From Ehrlichia chaffeensis str. Arkansas (lineage in GTDB: Bacteria; Pseudomonadota; Alphaproteobacteria; Rickettsiales; Anaplasmataceae), in contig NC_007799.1 of the NCBI RefSeq assembly GCF_000013145.1, positions 1,054,001 through 1,118,000 on the forward strand: 64,000 nucleotides of DNA, read 5' to 3'. A program made the position numbers and the translations under genes. Shown here one piece after another: positions 40,284-49,261 of this stretch. Numbering within the stretch: position 1 is the stretch's first letter; the number at the start of each line of letters is the position of its first letter. Below the pieces are notes generated by a model. That model had not been told where the DNA came from and ran no database searches. It was given only the letters and a program-made list of their open reading frames with translations.

Positions 40284-40796
40284 TCATCTTAAATAGTCAC
40301 GAGATAACTGTATATAATTACTAGCAGATTCCTTAATGTGATTTATTTCTTCTTCAGAAAGCATCCTAAAAAATTTTGCTGGCCTACCAGCCCACAACTC
40401 TCCAGACTTGATTATTTTACCTTTAGTTACTAAAGAGCCAGATGCTAGCATTGTATTCTCTTCCATAATTACTTTATCCATAACAACAGAACCCATACCA
40501 ACAAATGCATAATCATGTATTTGACAAGCATGTAATATACAACTATGCCCAACTGTCACCATTTTCCCAATTTGTGTATCACCATAATTTCTATCAACAT
40601 GTATCACAGTATTATCTTGAATATTAGTACCTTCACCTACACTAATCATTCCTACATCTCCACGCAACACTGAGTTATACCATACACTTGCATCCTTACT
40701 AATATAAACATTGCCTATAACAAAAGCAGTAGGTGCAACAAACACAGTACTATCTATGTTAGGAAAAAAATTCTTGTAACTGATTACATTATGCAT
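40284..40796 (-). CDS. Gamma-carbonic anhydrase-like hexapeptide-repeat protein
   Basis: About 170 residues forming a left-handed beta-helix of hexapeptide repeats (VYISKDASVWYNSVLRGDVG, IQDNTVIHVDRNYG, VTVGHSCILHACQI, VGMGSVVMDKV). Two histidines of the HxxxxH metal site (GHSCILHAC) and the earlier His in TVIHVD are present, which fits zinc or iron binding as in gamma-carbonic anhydrases and the PaaY/YrdA family. The actual reaction is uncertain; in mitochondria and Alphaproteobacteria such proteins can associate with respiratory complex I. I prefer the ATG at 40796, with a purine-rich site upstream, over the GTG at 40808. Confidence 0.88.
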   Translation of the reverse strand: MHNVISYKNFFPNIDSTVFVAPTAFVIGNVYISKDASVWYNSVLRGDVGMISVGEGTNIQDNTVIHVDRNYGDTQIGKMVTVGHSCILHACQIHDYAFVGMGSVVMDKVIMEENTMLASGSLVTKGKIIKSGELWAGRPAKFFRMLSEEEINHIKESASNYIQLSRDYLR

Positions 40797-41118
40797 AAAA
40801 TCACTCACTTACCCACAAACCTATATCTAATGTTTGTATGATAACATATCTTATACAATGCTATAAGGCCAGAATTTACATAACATTTACATGCAACCCC
40901 TTAAATCTAAACTTATACAGCTATACGACTTTATATAAAAACAACATTCCTCAGCATATCAAATACATTGTAACAAAAAATTTGCACTACACATTTGTTA
41001 AAAAAACATAAAGTATCTTCTACTGACAGTTATCACAAAATATATTAAGCAATTATATATTGATCTAATACAAAGATTGATATATAAAAGCTCATAGGTT
41101 CTCTGAAATATTTTTACA
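40797..41118. other. Divergent spacer carbonic-anhydrase-like / PBP5-like gene
   Basis: About 320 bases that must hold promoters for both divergent genes. No motif stands out clearly. Confidence 0.4.
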
Positions 41119-42264
41119 ATGTTACGCCATATAATCCTTCTACTGTTATATTGTTTTATTAGTATTCAGGTACATATAAGTAATGCTGTGGCCTTACCTA
41201 TACAAACAACAGCACCTCAAGCAGCAGTATTCGATTTCTTTTCTAATACAATGTTATTAGAACACAACATTGACGAACAAATTGCACCCTCGTCTATGAC
41301 TAACTTAATGACCTTATATGTTACATTTTACTACATAAAAGCTGGATTTGTAAAAATGGAGGATAAATTTAAGACTAGTAAAGAGGCTTGGCAGAAAGGA
41401 GGTAACTCCATTTTCCTAAGGGCGGGACAGCTAGTAGCAGTAAGAGATTTAATTAATGGTATTATTACAACATCTGCAAATGACGCCTGTATTACTCTTG
41501 CAGAAGGCGTAGCAGGTTCACAGGAGAACTTTGTTGATGAAATGAATCGTATAGCACAAAAACTTAACCTAACAAAATCTCATTTCAGCAATGTAATAGG
41601 TGCTCAAGATAAAAATCAATTCATGTCAATACGCGACTTAATAACTCTTACAGTAAGAATTTTCGAAGATTTTCCTGAATATTATCATCTATTCTCCAAA
41701 AAAGATTTTAAGTACAATAATATATACCAAGAAAACATCAACTTATTGTCACCAGATAATAGAATAGATGGGATAATTAGCATATATACAGATGCAGGAG
41801 GATACGGGTCTATAGTAGCTGCTAAACATGAAGGCAGACGTATCTTCATATTAATCAGCGGTCTTAAAACTGAAAAAGAACGCATATCTGAAATAAAGCA
41901 GTTGCTAGATTATGCTTTTAATGATTTTAGCAGCCAAACCATCTTTCACAAAGGTAGTAAAGCCAAGGAAATAATAGTTAAAAACGGTGATGCAAAATAT
42001 GTAGAAGCTGTGTTCAATAACGATGTGATTATTCTATATCCTAAAGGCTCATATGATACAGTCAAAACCTTTTTTTCACACGAAAATGCAATATCTGCAC
42101 CAGTAAAAAAAGGACAAGAAGTTGGTCATCTTCACATACAGGTACCAGAACTTACAGAACGCGTTATACCTATGTACGCAGCAAATGATATAAACCATCT
42201 CAATTTCTTCCAAAGAATATTGTACATGTTTTCCCCTAAAACAGATAAAGTTGCTACTTCATAA
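41119..42264 (+). CDS. DacC/PBP5-like protein lacking the catalytic lysines
   Basis: 381 residues with a signal peptide (1-25). It has the architecture of D-alanyl-D-alanine carboxypeptidases: a peptidase S11 domain (about 27-260) and a PBP5-type C-terminal beta domain (about 275-365). The family uses SxxK, SxN and KTG motifs. Here SxxK reads SMTN (59-62; Lys replaced by Asn), SxN is kept as SAN (119-121), and KTG reads ISI (220-222) within DGIISIYTDAGGYG. With both active-site lysines lost, peptidase or penicillin-binding activity is very unlikely. The reading frame is intact and well conserved around these sites, so it may serve as a binding or structural protein. A C-terminal amphipathic helix (LNFFQRILYMFSP) resembles the PBP5 membrane anchor. 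Confidence 0.9.
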   Translation: MLRHIILLLLYCFISIQVHISNAVALPIQTTAPQAAVFDFFSNTMLLEHNIDEQIAPSSMTNLMTLYVTFYYIKAGFVKMEDKFKTSKEAWQKGGNSIFLRAGQLVAVRDLINGIITTSANDACITLAEGVAGSQENFVDEMNRIAQKLNLTKSHFSNVIGAQDKNQFMSIRDLITLTVRIFEDFPEYYHLFSKKDFKYNNIYQENINLLSPDNRIDGIISIYTDAGGYGSIVAAKHEGRRIFILISGLKTEKERISEIKQLLDYAFNDFSSQTIFHKGSKAKEIIVKNGDAKYVEAVFNNDVIILYPKGSYDTVKTFFSHENAISAPVKKGQEVGHLHIQVPELTERVIPMYAANDINHLNFFQRILYMFSPKTDKVATS

Positions 42265-42826
42265 TGTACAGTCATAGTTCTAACTCATATCAAGTTTAAA
42301 GTTATATAATATGCATAAACAAACGCTGTGTTTATTAATGACTTAAATCACATACTTTTATAAAAATTTACACATATTCTTTAATAAAGCTATTTTCCTT
42401 ACAAAGAACTTATATACATTGTTTAAGTAGTACTTTATAGAAAGCCCATAGTTACATAAGCTTTTCATCAAGAACTTAAAAGATCAATTATAAATCAGCA
42501 ATCTCTTTAACTTTTACTTGTTTTATTAATTATGTAAACCTACCACTATATTAAAAACATAAGATACAATATGAATACATTTCTACTTTTCTCTAATTTG
42601 TATAGTCTTGTTATGAAGTACGCTTTAATATTTATATAAAAACTAGAACAACGTAATAACCACTATAAAAACTGCCTATAGAAATTATTAAAAATCATAT
42701 CCTAAACTTGCTATATTAATTGCCACAACGAGACAATAACATTAACAGCATAAAAAATAAAGTAACAGAACTTTCATAGAACTAGGAATATAATAATATT
42801 TATAATATCAACAAATAAAAAACTTA
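42265..42826. other. Convergent spacer PBP5-like / dsbD-like
   Basis: About 560 AT-rich bases between convergent genes. I see no gene, repeat or hairpin with a T run that would pass as a terminator. Confidence 0.4.
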
Positions 42827-44047
42827 CTATTTTACATATTTGTTTATAATATCAATTACTATCTTTTCACTGAGGACTTGTGGTAAAACTTTAATCTTAA
42901 CTCCATCAACATACAATACATAAAGCGGTACACTATTTTTATCCAACTGATTAATATACTCTGTTAATTCATAATTTTTAGAAGTTAAATCACCTCTCAT
43001 GTAGTAAATTTTTTTCTTCATAAGCAAAGCCTGTACAGTGTCCAACTGTAAAATTTTTTCATTAACTTTACAAGTTAAACACCAATCTGCACTTACAGAC
43101 AACAATACTGTCTCTTTCGCTTCAAGTAGTTGTTCTAACTTCTTTTGAGAAAATTCCATTACTACAACATGTTTTGCTTCCTTATGTTTCATTAGAAACT
43201 CTTTTATTGGCTCAAAACATAAAGGAGAAATTGCTATAAACAATAAACACAAGCAAATTACAAACTTACTTATAGGTTCCCAAGATTTTATAAATTTCAT
43301 AATCCATATCCCCATGACAAATAATATAGCACAAGATAACACAGCAAATAATATTTCCGGACCTTTCTGTTTGATTAAAATACAGAGTAACCACGCTGAA
43401 GAAAAATAAAGTGGGAAAGCTAAAAATCTTTGTAAAACTTCCATCCATCTACCTGGCTTAGGAATAATTTTCAATAAACCTGGAAAAAATGACAATAATA
43501 AATAAGGCAACGCAATTCCAAAACCAAGAACTTGAAAAATCAACACTGAGTAAAGGTTAGATTGATTTAAAGCTACAGTTACAGCAGATACCATAAAAGG
43601 GGCTGTACACGGGGTAGCAACAAACGTTGATAACATACCCACAATAAAACTACCTATTAATCCTTCTCTTTTAGAATTCACATTATTAAAATTAGGAACA
43701 ATAAAAGGCAAATCATAAAATCCAGAAAAAGATAATCCCATCAAAAACATTATATACATCAACAATGCAATTAATATTGGAAATTGCATTTGATATCCCC
43801 AACTTACTAAATAGCCAAAATGACGTAATATTAAAAGTATTGAAGACAGTAGAAACATACTCACCATAACTCCAAGTGTATATAATACCCCATCAGCTCT
43901 TATCAATATTTTACTCTTTTGAGCATTCTTAACCATTGACATTATTTTTAATGATAAGATAGGGAATACACATGGCATACAATTTAAAATTATGCCGCCA
44001 AGTAAAGCACATATCAAAATGTATATTGAATTAACATTAAAAAACAT
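42827..44047 (-). CDS. dsbD: DsbD-like thiol:disulfide interchange protein
   Basis: About 406 residues from the ATG at 44047 (a TTG at 44110 would add 21). DsbD passes reducing power from cytosolic thioredoxin to the periplasm. Here a membrane domain of about eight helices carries the redox cysteines in LNCMPCVFPIL and ATPCTAPFMV, and a C-terminal thioredoxin-like domain carries CxxC in SADWCLTCKVNEK. The N-terminal periplasmic DsbD-alpha domain of E. coli DsbD is absent, giving a shortened form as in ScsB/CcdA-like variants. It could keep periplasmic cysteines reduced for cytochrome c or Cox copper sites. The cysteine-rich exported proteins at 2.6-16.4 kb depend on the same periplasmic redox balance. 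Confidence 0.9.
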   Translation of the reverse strand: MFFNVNSIYILICALLGGIILNCMPCVFPILSLKIMSMVKNAQKSKILIRADGVLYTLGVMVSMFLLSSILLILRHFGYLVSWGYQMQFPILIALLMYIMFLMGLSFSGFYDLPFIVPNFNNVNSKREGLIGSFIVGMLSTFVATPCTAPFMVSAVTVALNQSNLYSVLIFQVLGFGIALPYLLLSFFPGLLKIIPKPGRWMEVLQRFLAFPLYFSSAWLLCILIKQKGPEILFAVLSCAILFVMGIWIMKFIKSWEPISKFVICLCLLFIAISPLCFEPIKEFLMKHKEAKHVVVMEFSQKKLEQLLEAKETVLLSVSADWCLTCKVNEKILQLDTVQALLMKKKIYYMRGDLTSKNYELTEYINQLDKNSVPLYVLYVDGVKIKVLPQVLSEKIVIDIINKYVK

Positions 44048-44340
44048 ATTTAAATATTCTAAAAAGGATATAACATTAACTATTAAATTAAAAAAATGCA
44101 CACAAGACAACTATAAGTTTGTATACCTAAAAAACTATTAACATTAATAAAGACAAATTTACTATTCTAAATCACATAATTTAAGAAATAAATCTACTTA
44201 TTGTTACAAATCATAGCTAGCTTTACATTCTAAGTTATTTATATAATAAATTCAATAATTAACAAATATGTTCAAATTAACATTAAGTGATGTCAAACAA
44301 TACACACTTCTAATATACCTAGACATATTATACCTTATGT

Positions 44341-44637
44341 TCAGTCTGCAAATTTTGATTTTATTAATGACTCATTAATCCTGATAATATCTTTCATAAT
44401 GTTATTATCTAAGTACTGTGGAATTAATTCCTCTCCTGTAATATACTTATAAAGTTGATAATCACTAGTATTGACAATTTTCTCATATTCATCAACGTCC
44501 TTAGAAGACAATAGATGAATGCAATGCAATGCAAAATTACCAAGTATTATATCCATTTCTTTGCACCCTCTATGCAAACTCCTATATAATAATCTCTTAC
44601 GTTTTACTAGTAATTCATCCATAACATTTATGTTCAA
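44341..44637 (-). CDS. sdhE: Succinate dehydrogenase flavinylation factor SdhE
   Basis: 98 residues. The N-terminal RKRLLYRSLHRGCKEMDIIL contains the RGxxE motif (residues 23-27) that defines SdhE/Sdh5, followed by the LGNFA and LxxYxxxxxxxDxxLYxxITG-like helices (EYEKIVNTSDYQLYKYITG). SdhE promotes covalent attachment of FAD to SdhA. Small all-helical cytosolic protein; length is standard. It is divergent from rseP and downstream of no obvious partner. Confidence 0.92.
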   Translation of the reverse strand: MNINVMDELLVKRKRLLYRSLHRGCKEMDIILGNFALHCIHLLSSKDVDEYEKIVNTSDYQLYKYITGEELIPQYLDNNIMKDIIRINESLIKSKFAD

Positions 44638-44720
44638 CAGATTTCAAATTGTCTAATTAAAATTATTACATATTATGTTGTCAACCATATAAATATACTA
44701 TATTATCCAATTTAGTTTTA

Positions 44721-45884
44721 ATGACATCTAGTGTTCTACTTATGGCAAGTATTATTGATAACTTATATCATGTACTCAATAATGGTTCATTTTATTTGCT
44801 GTCGTTTCTCATTATAATGTCTATTATAGTTTTCGTACATGAATACGGTCATTATATTGTTGCAAAATTATGCAATGTGAAGGTTGAAGTTTTTTCTATA
44901 GGATTTGGCCCAGAGTTATTTGGAATTAACGATAAGTCTGGCACAAGGTGGAAGTTCAGCGTGATACCAATAGGTGGGTATGTAAAGATGTTAGGGGATG
45001 AAGACCCAGCAAGTGTTGAAGCAAATCCTAACCGTTTGTCAGAAGAAGATAAGTTACTTGCATTTTGTGAAAAACCTCTATACCAAAAATTTCTTATTGT
45101 ATTTGCTGGACCATTCGCAAATTTAGTGTTTGCTATAGTAGTACTCATGATGTTCTTCACTACTAAAGGAATGATGAAGCACAACTCTGTCATTGGAGGC
45201 GTAGTACAAGATAGTGCAGCACAACATGCAGGATTAGCTTCAGGGGATACAATTCTAAAAATCAACGACTACCAGGTTAAATGGTTTGAAGAAATTAAAC
45301 AGTATATAGAAAAATATGCAAAAGATAATCAAGAGCTAACTATAGAATATGCACGTGACGGGCACATTCATGTTGTGAAAGTTAAACCAAGCATTAAGGA
45401 AGAAAAAGGACTTTTTGGAAGCATAAAGAAAAGTCCATTTTTAGGAGTTACAATGAGTAATGTACTCAGCAATTATGAATTTCAGAGATTAAGCATCACT
45501 AGTGCTTTTGTTCAGTCCATTAATTACACTTATTTACTGTCAAAGTCAATTTTTCAAGTATTGGGACAAATGTTGGTAGGGAAACGCAGTATTTCTGAGT
45601 TAGGTGGTCCTATACGCATTGCTCAATATTCTGGAGAATCAGTAAAACACAACGAAGTACTATTGTGCATGGCAATGATTTCCATTAACCTAGGTGTAAT
45701 GAATTTATTACCAATTCCTATGCTAGATGGTGGACATATTTTCCAATATTTTGTCCAAGCTATATTACGACGCAAACAACTCAATCCTAAATATCAGCGG
45801 TATATATCTACAATTGGGTTAATGCTTCTGCTATCTTTAATGATTTTTGTCACGTTTAACGATATAAAAAGTATGTTTAAGTAG
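44721..45884 (+). CDS. rseP: Site-2 protease RseP
   Basis: 387 residues. Intramembrane zinc metalloprotease of family M50 that cleaves membrane-anchored regulators and remnant signal peptides. The zinc motif HExxH is HEYGH in IIVFVHEYGHYIVAKLCNVK, the third ligand is in NLLPIPMLDGGHIFQY, and a single PDZ domain lies between (about 145-230). Four transmembrane segments. bamA follows after four bases, giving the common rseP-bamA-skp-fabZ order. An internal ATG at 44742 is an alternative start. Confidence 0.96.
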   Translation: MTSSVLLMASIIDNLYHVLNNGSFYLLSFLIIMSIIVFVHEYGHYIVAKLCNVKVEVFSIGFGPELFGINDKSGTRWKFSVIPIGGYVKMLGDEDPASVEANPNRLSEEDKLLAFCEKPLYQKFLIVFAGPFANLVFAIVVLMMFFTTKGMMKHNSVIGGVVQDSAAQHAGLASGDTILKINDYQVKWFEEIKQYIEKYAKDNQELTIEYARDGHIHVVKVKPSIKEEKGLFGSIKKSPFLGVTMSNVLSNYEFQRLSITSAFVQSINYTYLLSKSIFQVLGQMLVGKRSISELGGPIRIAQYSGESVKHNEVLLCMAMISINLGVMNLLPIPMLDGGHIFQYFVQAILRRKQLNPKYQRYISTIGLMLLLSLMIFVTFNDIKSMFK

Positions 45885-45888
45885 TTTT

Positions 45889-48210
45889 ATGAGATACATT
45901 ATTATTATTTTAATATTATTTACTTCTTCTCTTGCACATGCAGAGGCTTTAAATACTAAAATTAAGCAAGTTCAAATCAATGGCAACCATAGGTTAGATT
46001 ACAAAACTATATATTTTTACTCAAAAATTAACTTACAAGATAATGTAACACAAGAGACTATAGATCAAATCATTAAAAACTTACATTCAACACAACTATT
46101 TTCACATATAGAAGTATATGTTAATCAGGATAATTACTTAGTAATCAATGTAACAGAAAATCCTGTCATCAATAATATAGTTTTCTATGGAAACAAAGAA
46201 TTCAGTAAAAAAGATCTCGTAAATGATATCTTAAAATTAAAAAAGTTAGCAGTTTTTACAAAATCAAAATTACAGCAAGATATATCAAATCTTTTATCAC
46301 TATACCAAAGCAAAGGTAAGTTAAGCGCAAAAGTTACCTATGAAGTAAAAGAACTTGAGAATAATAAAATAGATATCATTATAAAAATAAATGAAGGACC
46401 AACATCAAGAATAAAAATTATTAAATTTACTGGAAATCAGTTCTTTTCAGATGCAATGTTAAAAAAAGCTATACAATCAAGTGAATACTATCCTTATAAA
46501 ATATTCAGTAGTAATACAAAATTTGCTTCTGAAAGATTAATGCTTGATCAAGCAGGATTATATAACTTTTACACATCTAAAGGTTTTATAGACTTTAAGA
46601 TTAAATCTGTAGTACCAGAAATTAGAGAAGATCATAATATTAATCTTATTTTCGCTGTTGAAGAAGGGATAAGGTATAAGTTTGGTAATAGTAACATCAT
46701 CATAGATAAACAAGTTAGTAATCACCAACAACTAAAAGAAGAAATTCAGAATCTTATATTATCAAAAAGTGGTGATACATTTAACCGAGAATCCATTAAT
46801 AATTCTATCGAAAAAATTACCCAATATTTAAGTAACAATGGAAACTTCTTTTCAGATATAAAGCATGAATACCGTGTCAAGGATGATGTGGTCGATATAG
46901 ATTACATAATATATACAGGCAATAAAGTTTACATTAATAATATAAGTATCACTAACAACAAGACTACTTTAGATCAAGTAATCAGACGAAAGTTGACTAT
47001 TTCTGAAGGCGACATATATAATGCCAGCGTCATTAATAGATCTTATAAAAACATATTAGGATTAGGTTTTTTTGAGTCTGTAAATGTAGAGAATCATAAA
47101 ATAAATGACAGCTTAGTTGATTTAAATTTTCAAGTTAAAGAAAGAGGTACTGGTACATTTTCTGTATCAGCAGGATTTTCTAGTGTCACCGGACTTGTAG
47201 GTAAAATAAACATACAAGAGAGAAACTTATTTGGAACTGGAAAAATATTGTCTTTACAAGCAGAAAAATCTACTTCTTCCTTATCTAGCAGCATTGATTT
47301 TGTAGTGCCAAATTTCTCAGAGACTGATTCAGCAGTAGGGTTTGGTTTATTCTATTCACATCAGAACAAACCAAAAGGCAAAGATTTTCCAAATCTCATT
47401 AACCCAGCCGCTATTACAGGTAATACAGATGCTGCATTCAGCAGCAGCAACGCTGGTTTCATGTTACATACATCACATGATATAACTGATGACCTCAATC
47501 TTGCATTGCACTATGCTTACAAACATGTAAACATATTTAATGTTAAAGATACTGCATCTGAATTAATTAAGGAACAAGCTGGTAAGAATATTGATTCATC
47601 CGTTGGTTATTCTCTTCAATTCCGCAAGTTTGATAATTTATCTAAAATTAAGGATGGATATCTTGTTAAGCTACATCAAAGCTTTTCCGGATTAGGTGGA
47701 ACACTACATTACATTAAAACCGAAGGTTCTGTAAATTATAGCAGAGAGATTCTTCCTAAAGTTAGTAGCGATATCCTTTTAAACATTAAAACTTCTATGG
47801 GATATGTATTCTCATATAAAAGTGATGAGCAAGTAAAAATCAATCAACGTTTCATAATAGGAAGCAATGAAATCAGAGGATTCCATGTATCAGGTATAGG
47901 ACCAAGAGATAAAAAGACATTAGATGCATTAGGTGGAAAGTTTTACTTTAATATGATTAATCAAGTTGATTTTCCTATCGGTTTACCAGACGATTTGGGA
48001 ATAAAAGGCTCTCTCTTTGTCGATGCAGCAACTTTATTTGGCCTTGACTATATAAATAAAGAATATTATGAAGACAAATCACTAAGAGTTTCTGTAGGCT
48101 TTGGTATTTCATGGCGTTCTCCATTTGGACCAATGAGATTAGATTTTGGCTTCCCTATACTAAAAAAAGACTATGATGTTACAGACATGATAAGATTTTC
48201 AATGCAATAG
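45889..48210 (+). CDS. bamA: Outer membrane protein assembly factor BamA
   Basis: 773 residues. Essential outer-membrane beta-barrel that inserts other outer-membrane proteins. Signal peptide 1-19 (ending AHA), then five POTRA domains (about 24-420), then a 16-strand barrel. The family barrel motifs are visible: RGTGTFSVSAGFSSVTG, the substrate-exit motif IGSNEIRGFHVSGIGPR (RGF in loop 6), and a final strand ending in RFSMQ with a terminal aromatic pattern. It lies between rseP and skp, the usual context. Length is close to the typical 780-800. Confidence 0.97.
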   Translation: MRYIIIILILFTSSLAHAEALNTKIKQVQINGNHRLDYKTIYFYSKINLQDNVTQETIDQIIKNLHSTQLFSHIEVYVNQDNYLVINVTENPVINNIVFYGNKEFSKKDLVNDILKLKKLAVFTKSKLQQDISNLLSLYQSKGKLSAKVTYEVKELENNKIDIIIKINEGPTSRIKIIKFTGNQFFSDAMLKKAIQSSEYYPYKIFSSNTKFASERLMLDQAGLYNFYTSKGFIDFKIKSVVPEIREDHNINLIFAVEEGIRYKFGNSNIIIDKQVSNHQQLKEEIQNLILSKSGDTFNRESINNSIEKITQYLSNNGNFFSDIKHEYRVKDDVVDIDYIIYTGNKVYINNISITNNKTTLDQVIRRKLTISEGDIYNASVINRSYKNILGLGFFESVNVENHKINDSLVDLNFQVKERGTGTFSVSAGFSSVTGLVGKINIQERNLFGTGKILSLQAEKSTSSLSSSIDFVVPNFSETDSAVGFGLFYSHQNKPKGKDFPNLINPAAITGNTDAAFSSSNAGFMLHTSHDITDDLNLALHYAYKHVNIFNVKDTASELIKEQAGKNIDSSVGYSLQFRKFDNLSKIKDGYLVKLHQSFSGLGGTLHYIKTEGSVNYSREILPKVSSDILLNIKTSMGYVFSYKSDEQVKINQRFIIGSNEIRGFHVSGIGPRDKKTLDALGGKFYFNMINQVDFPIGLPDDLGIKGSLFVDAATLFGLDYINKEYYEDKSLRVSVGFGISWRSPFGPMRLDFGFPILKKDYDVTDMIRFSMQ

Positions 48211-48225
48211 AAAAAAGAGGTATTT

Positions 48226-48774
48226 ATGCAATTAAGGTTATTTTTAGCTATTTTTATATTACTATTCGGTTTAAGTTGCCAAGCTTCGGCAAAAAATGAT
48301 CAGAACATCCCTGTAGCCTTCATTGATCGTGATCTAATTATATCTGAAGCACTCGCAGTAAAAAGCATTAGAACACAATTAGACAACAAAAGAGAAGAAC
48401 TACAGAAAGATTTTTCAGCAAGAGAAGAAGAGTTGCATAAAATCGAAGAAGATTTAAGTAAGCAAAAAGCTATCTTAAGTTCTGAAGCTTTTGAAAAGAA
48501 AGTTGCAGATTTTAAAATAAAGGTATCAAATCTACAACAAGATATTTCTGTAAAAGGATCAGAATTAGAAAATATGTATATGAACGCTATGGAGATGGTT
48601 TACAATAAGATTAAAAACATCTCAGCTAAAATAGCAAAGGAAAGAAGCATTAGCTTAGTTTTATTCTTAATGAAGAAAAATCAAGTATTTTACGCTGCTG
48701 ATAATATAGATTTTTCTAACGAAGTATTAGAAATGTTAAACAAAGAATTACCAAATATAGAAATAAAGAAGTGA
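48226..48774 (+). CDS. skp: Periplasmic chaperone Skp/OmpH
   Basis: 182 residues. Signal peptide 1-22 (ending QASA). The mature protein begins with the beta-strand motif IPVAFIDRDLIISEALAVKS, then a long charged coiled-coil arm (about 55-130) and a returning C-terminal part. Skp trimers hold unfolded outer-membrane proteins and hand them to BamA, which is encoded directly upstream. Ribosome site AAGAGG precedes the start. fabZ follows; lpxD, which usually lies here, is missing. Confidence 0.92.
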   Translation: MQLRLFLAIFILLFGLSCQASAKNDQNIPVAFIDRDLIISEALAVKSIRTQLDNKREELQKDFSAREEELHKIEEDLSKQKAILSSEAFEKKVADFKIKVSNLQQDISVKGSELENMYMNAMEMVYNKIKNISAKIAKERSISLVLFLMKKNQVFYAADNIDFSNEVLEMLNKELPNIEIKK

Positions 48775-48794
48775 GATATTAATTAGAGATTTGT

Positions 48795-49226
48795 ATGCAG
48801 TTCAATATTCAAGAAATCATAAAAATGATACCACATTCGTATCCATTTTTGTTAATTGATAGAGTAACTGCATGCACACCTAATGAATCTGTAACAGCAA
48901 TAAAAAATGTTACTTTTAATGAACCTTTTTTTATTGGTCATTTCCCTGGTAATCCAATTATGCCTGGCGTACTTATTGTAGAAGCTATGGCACAAGCATG
49001 TATAATATGTACAATGAGTAGCATGCAGAATTACTCCGTATATCTCATGTCAATAGAGCTAGCAAAATTTCGCAAGCCTGTTATTCCAGGAGACACATTA
49101 ATTCTTACAGTAAACGTTGTACATAAAAGAAAAAATACATGCAAGTTTGAGTGTCATGCACATGTAGAGGGTACATTAGTTGCAGAAGCACAAATTCTAG
49201 CAATGACTAAACAAAATGAAGCATGA
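48795..49226 (+). CDS. fabZ: 3-hydroxyacyl-ACP dehydratase FabZ
   Basis: 143 residues. Hot-dog-fold dehydratase of type II fatty-acid synthesis. The active-site His and Glu lie in IGHFPGNPIMPGVLIVEAMAQ (His of GHFPG, Glu of VEAMAQ). The N-terminal IIKMIPHSYPFLLIDRV motif is typical. In other Proteobacteria it sits between lpxD and lpxA; here it stands alone, so it serves membrane lipid synthesis only. purH follows 35 bases downstream. Confidence 0.97.
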   Translation: MQFNIQEIIKMIPHSYPFLLIDRVTACTPNESVTAIKNVTFNEPFFIGHFPGNPIMPGVLIVEAMAQACIICTMSSMQNYSVYLMSIELAKFRKPVIPGDTLILTVNVVHKRKNTCKFECHAHVEGTLVAEAQILAMTKQNEA

Positions 49227-49261
49227 TTTTTTTAAATTTATACATCAATTTTTAGAAAAAT

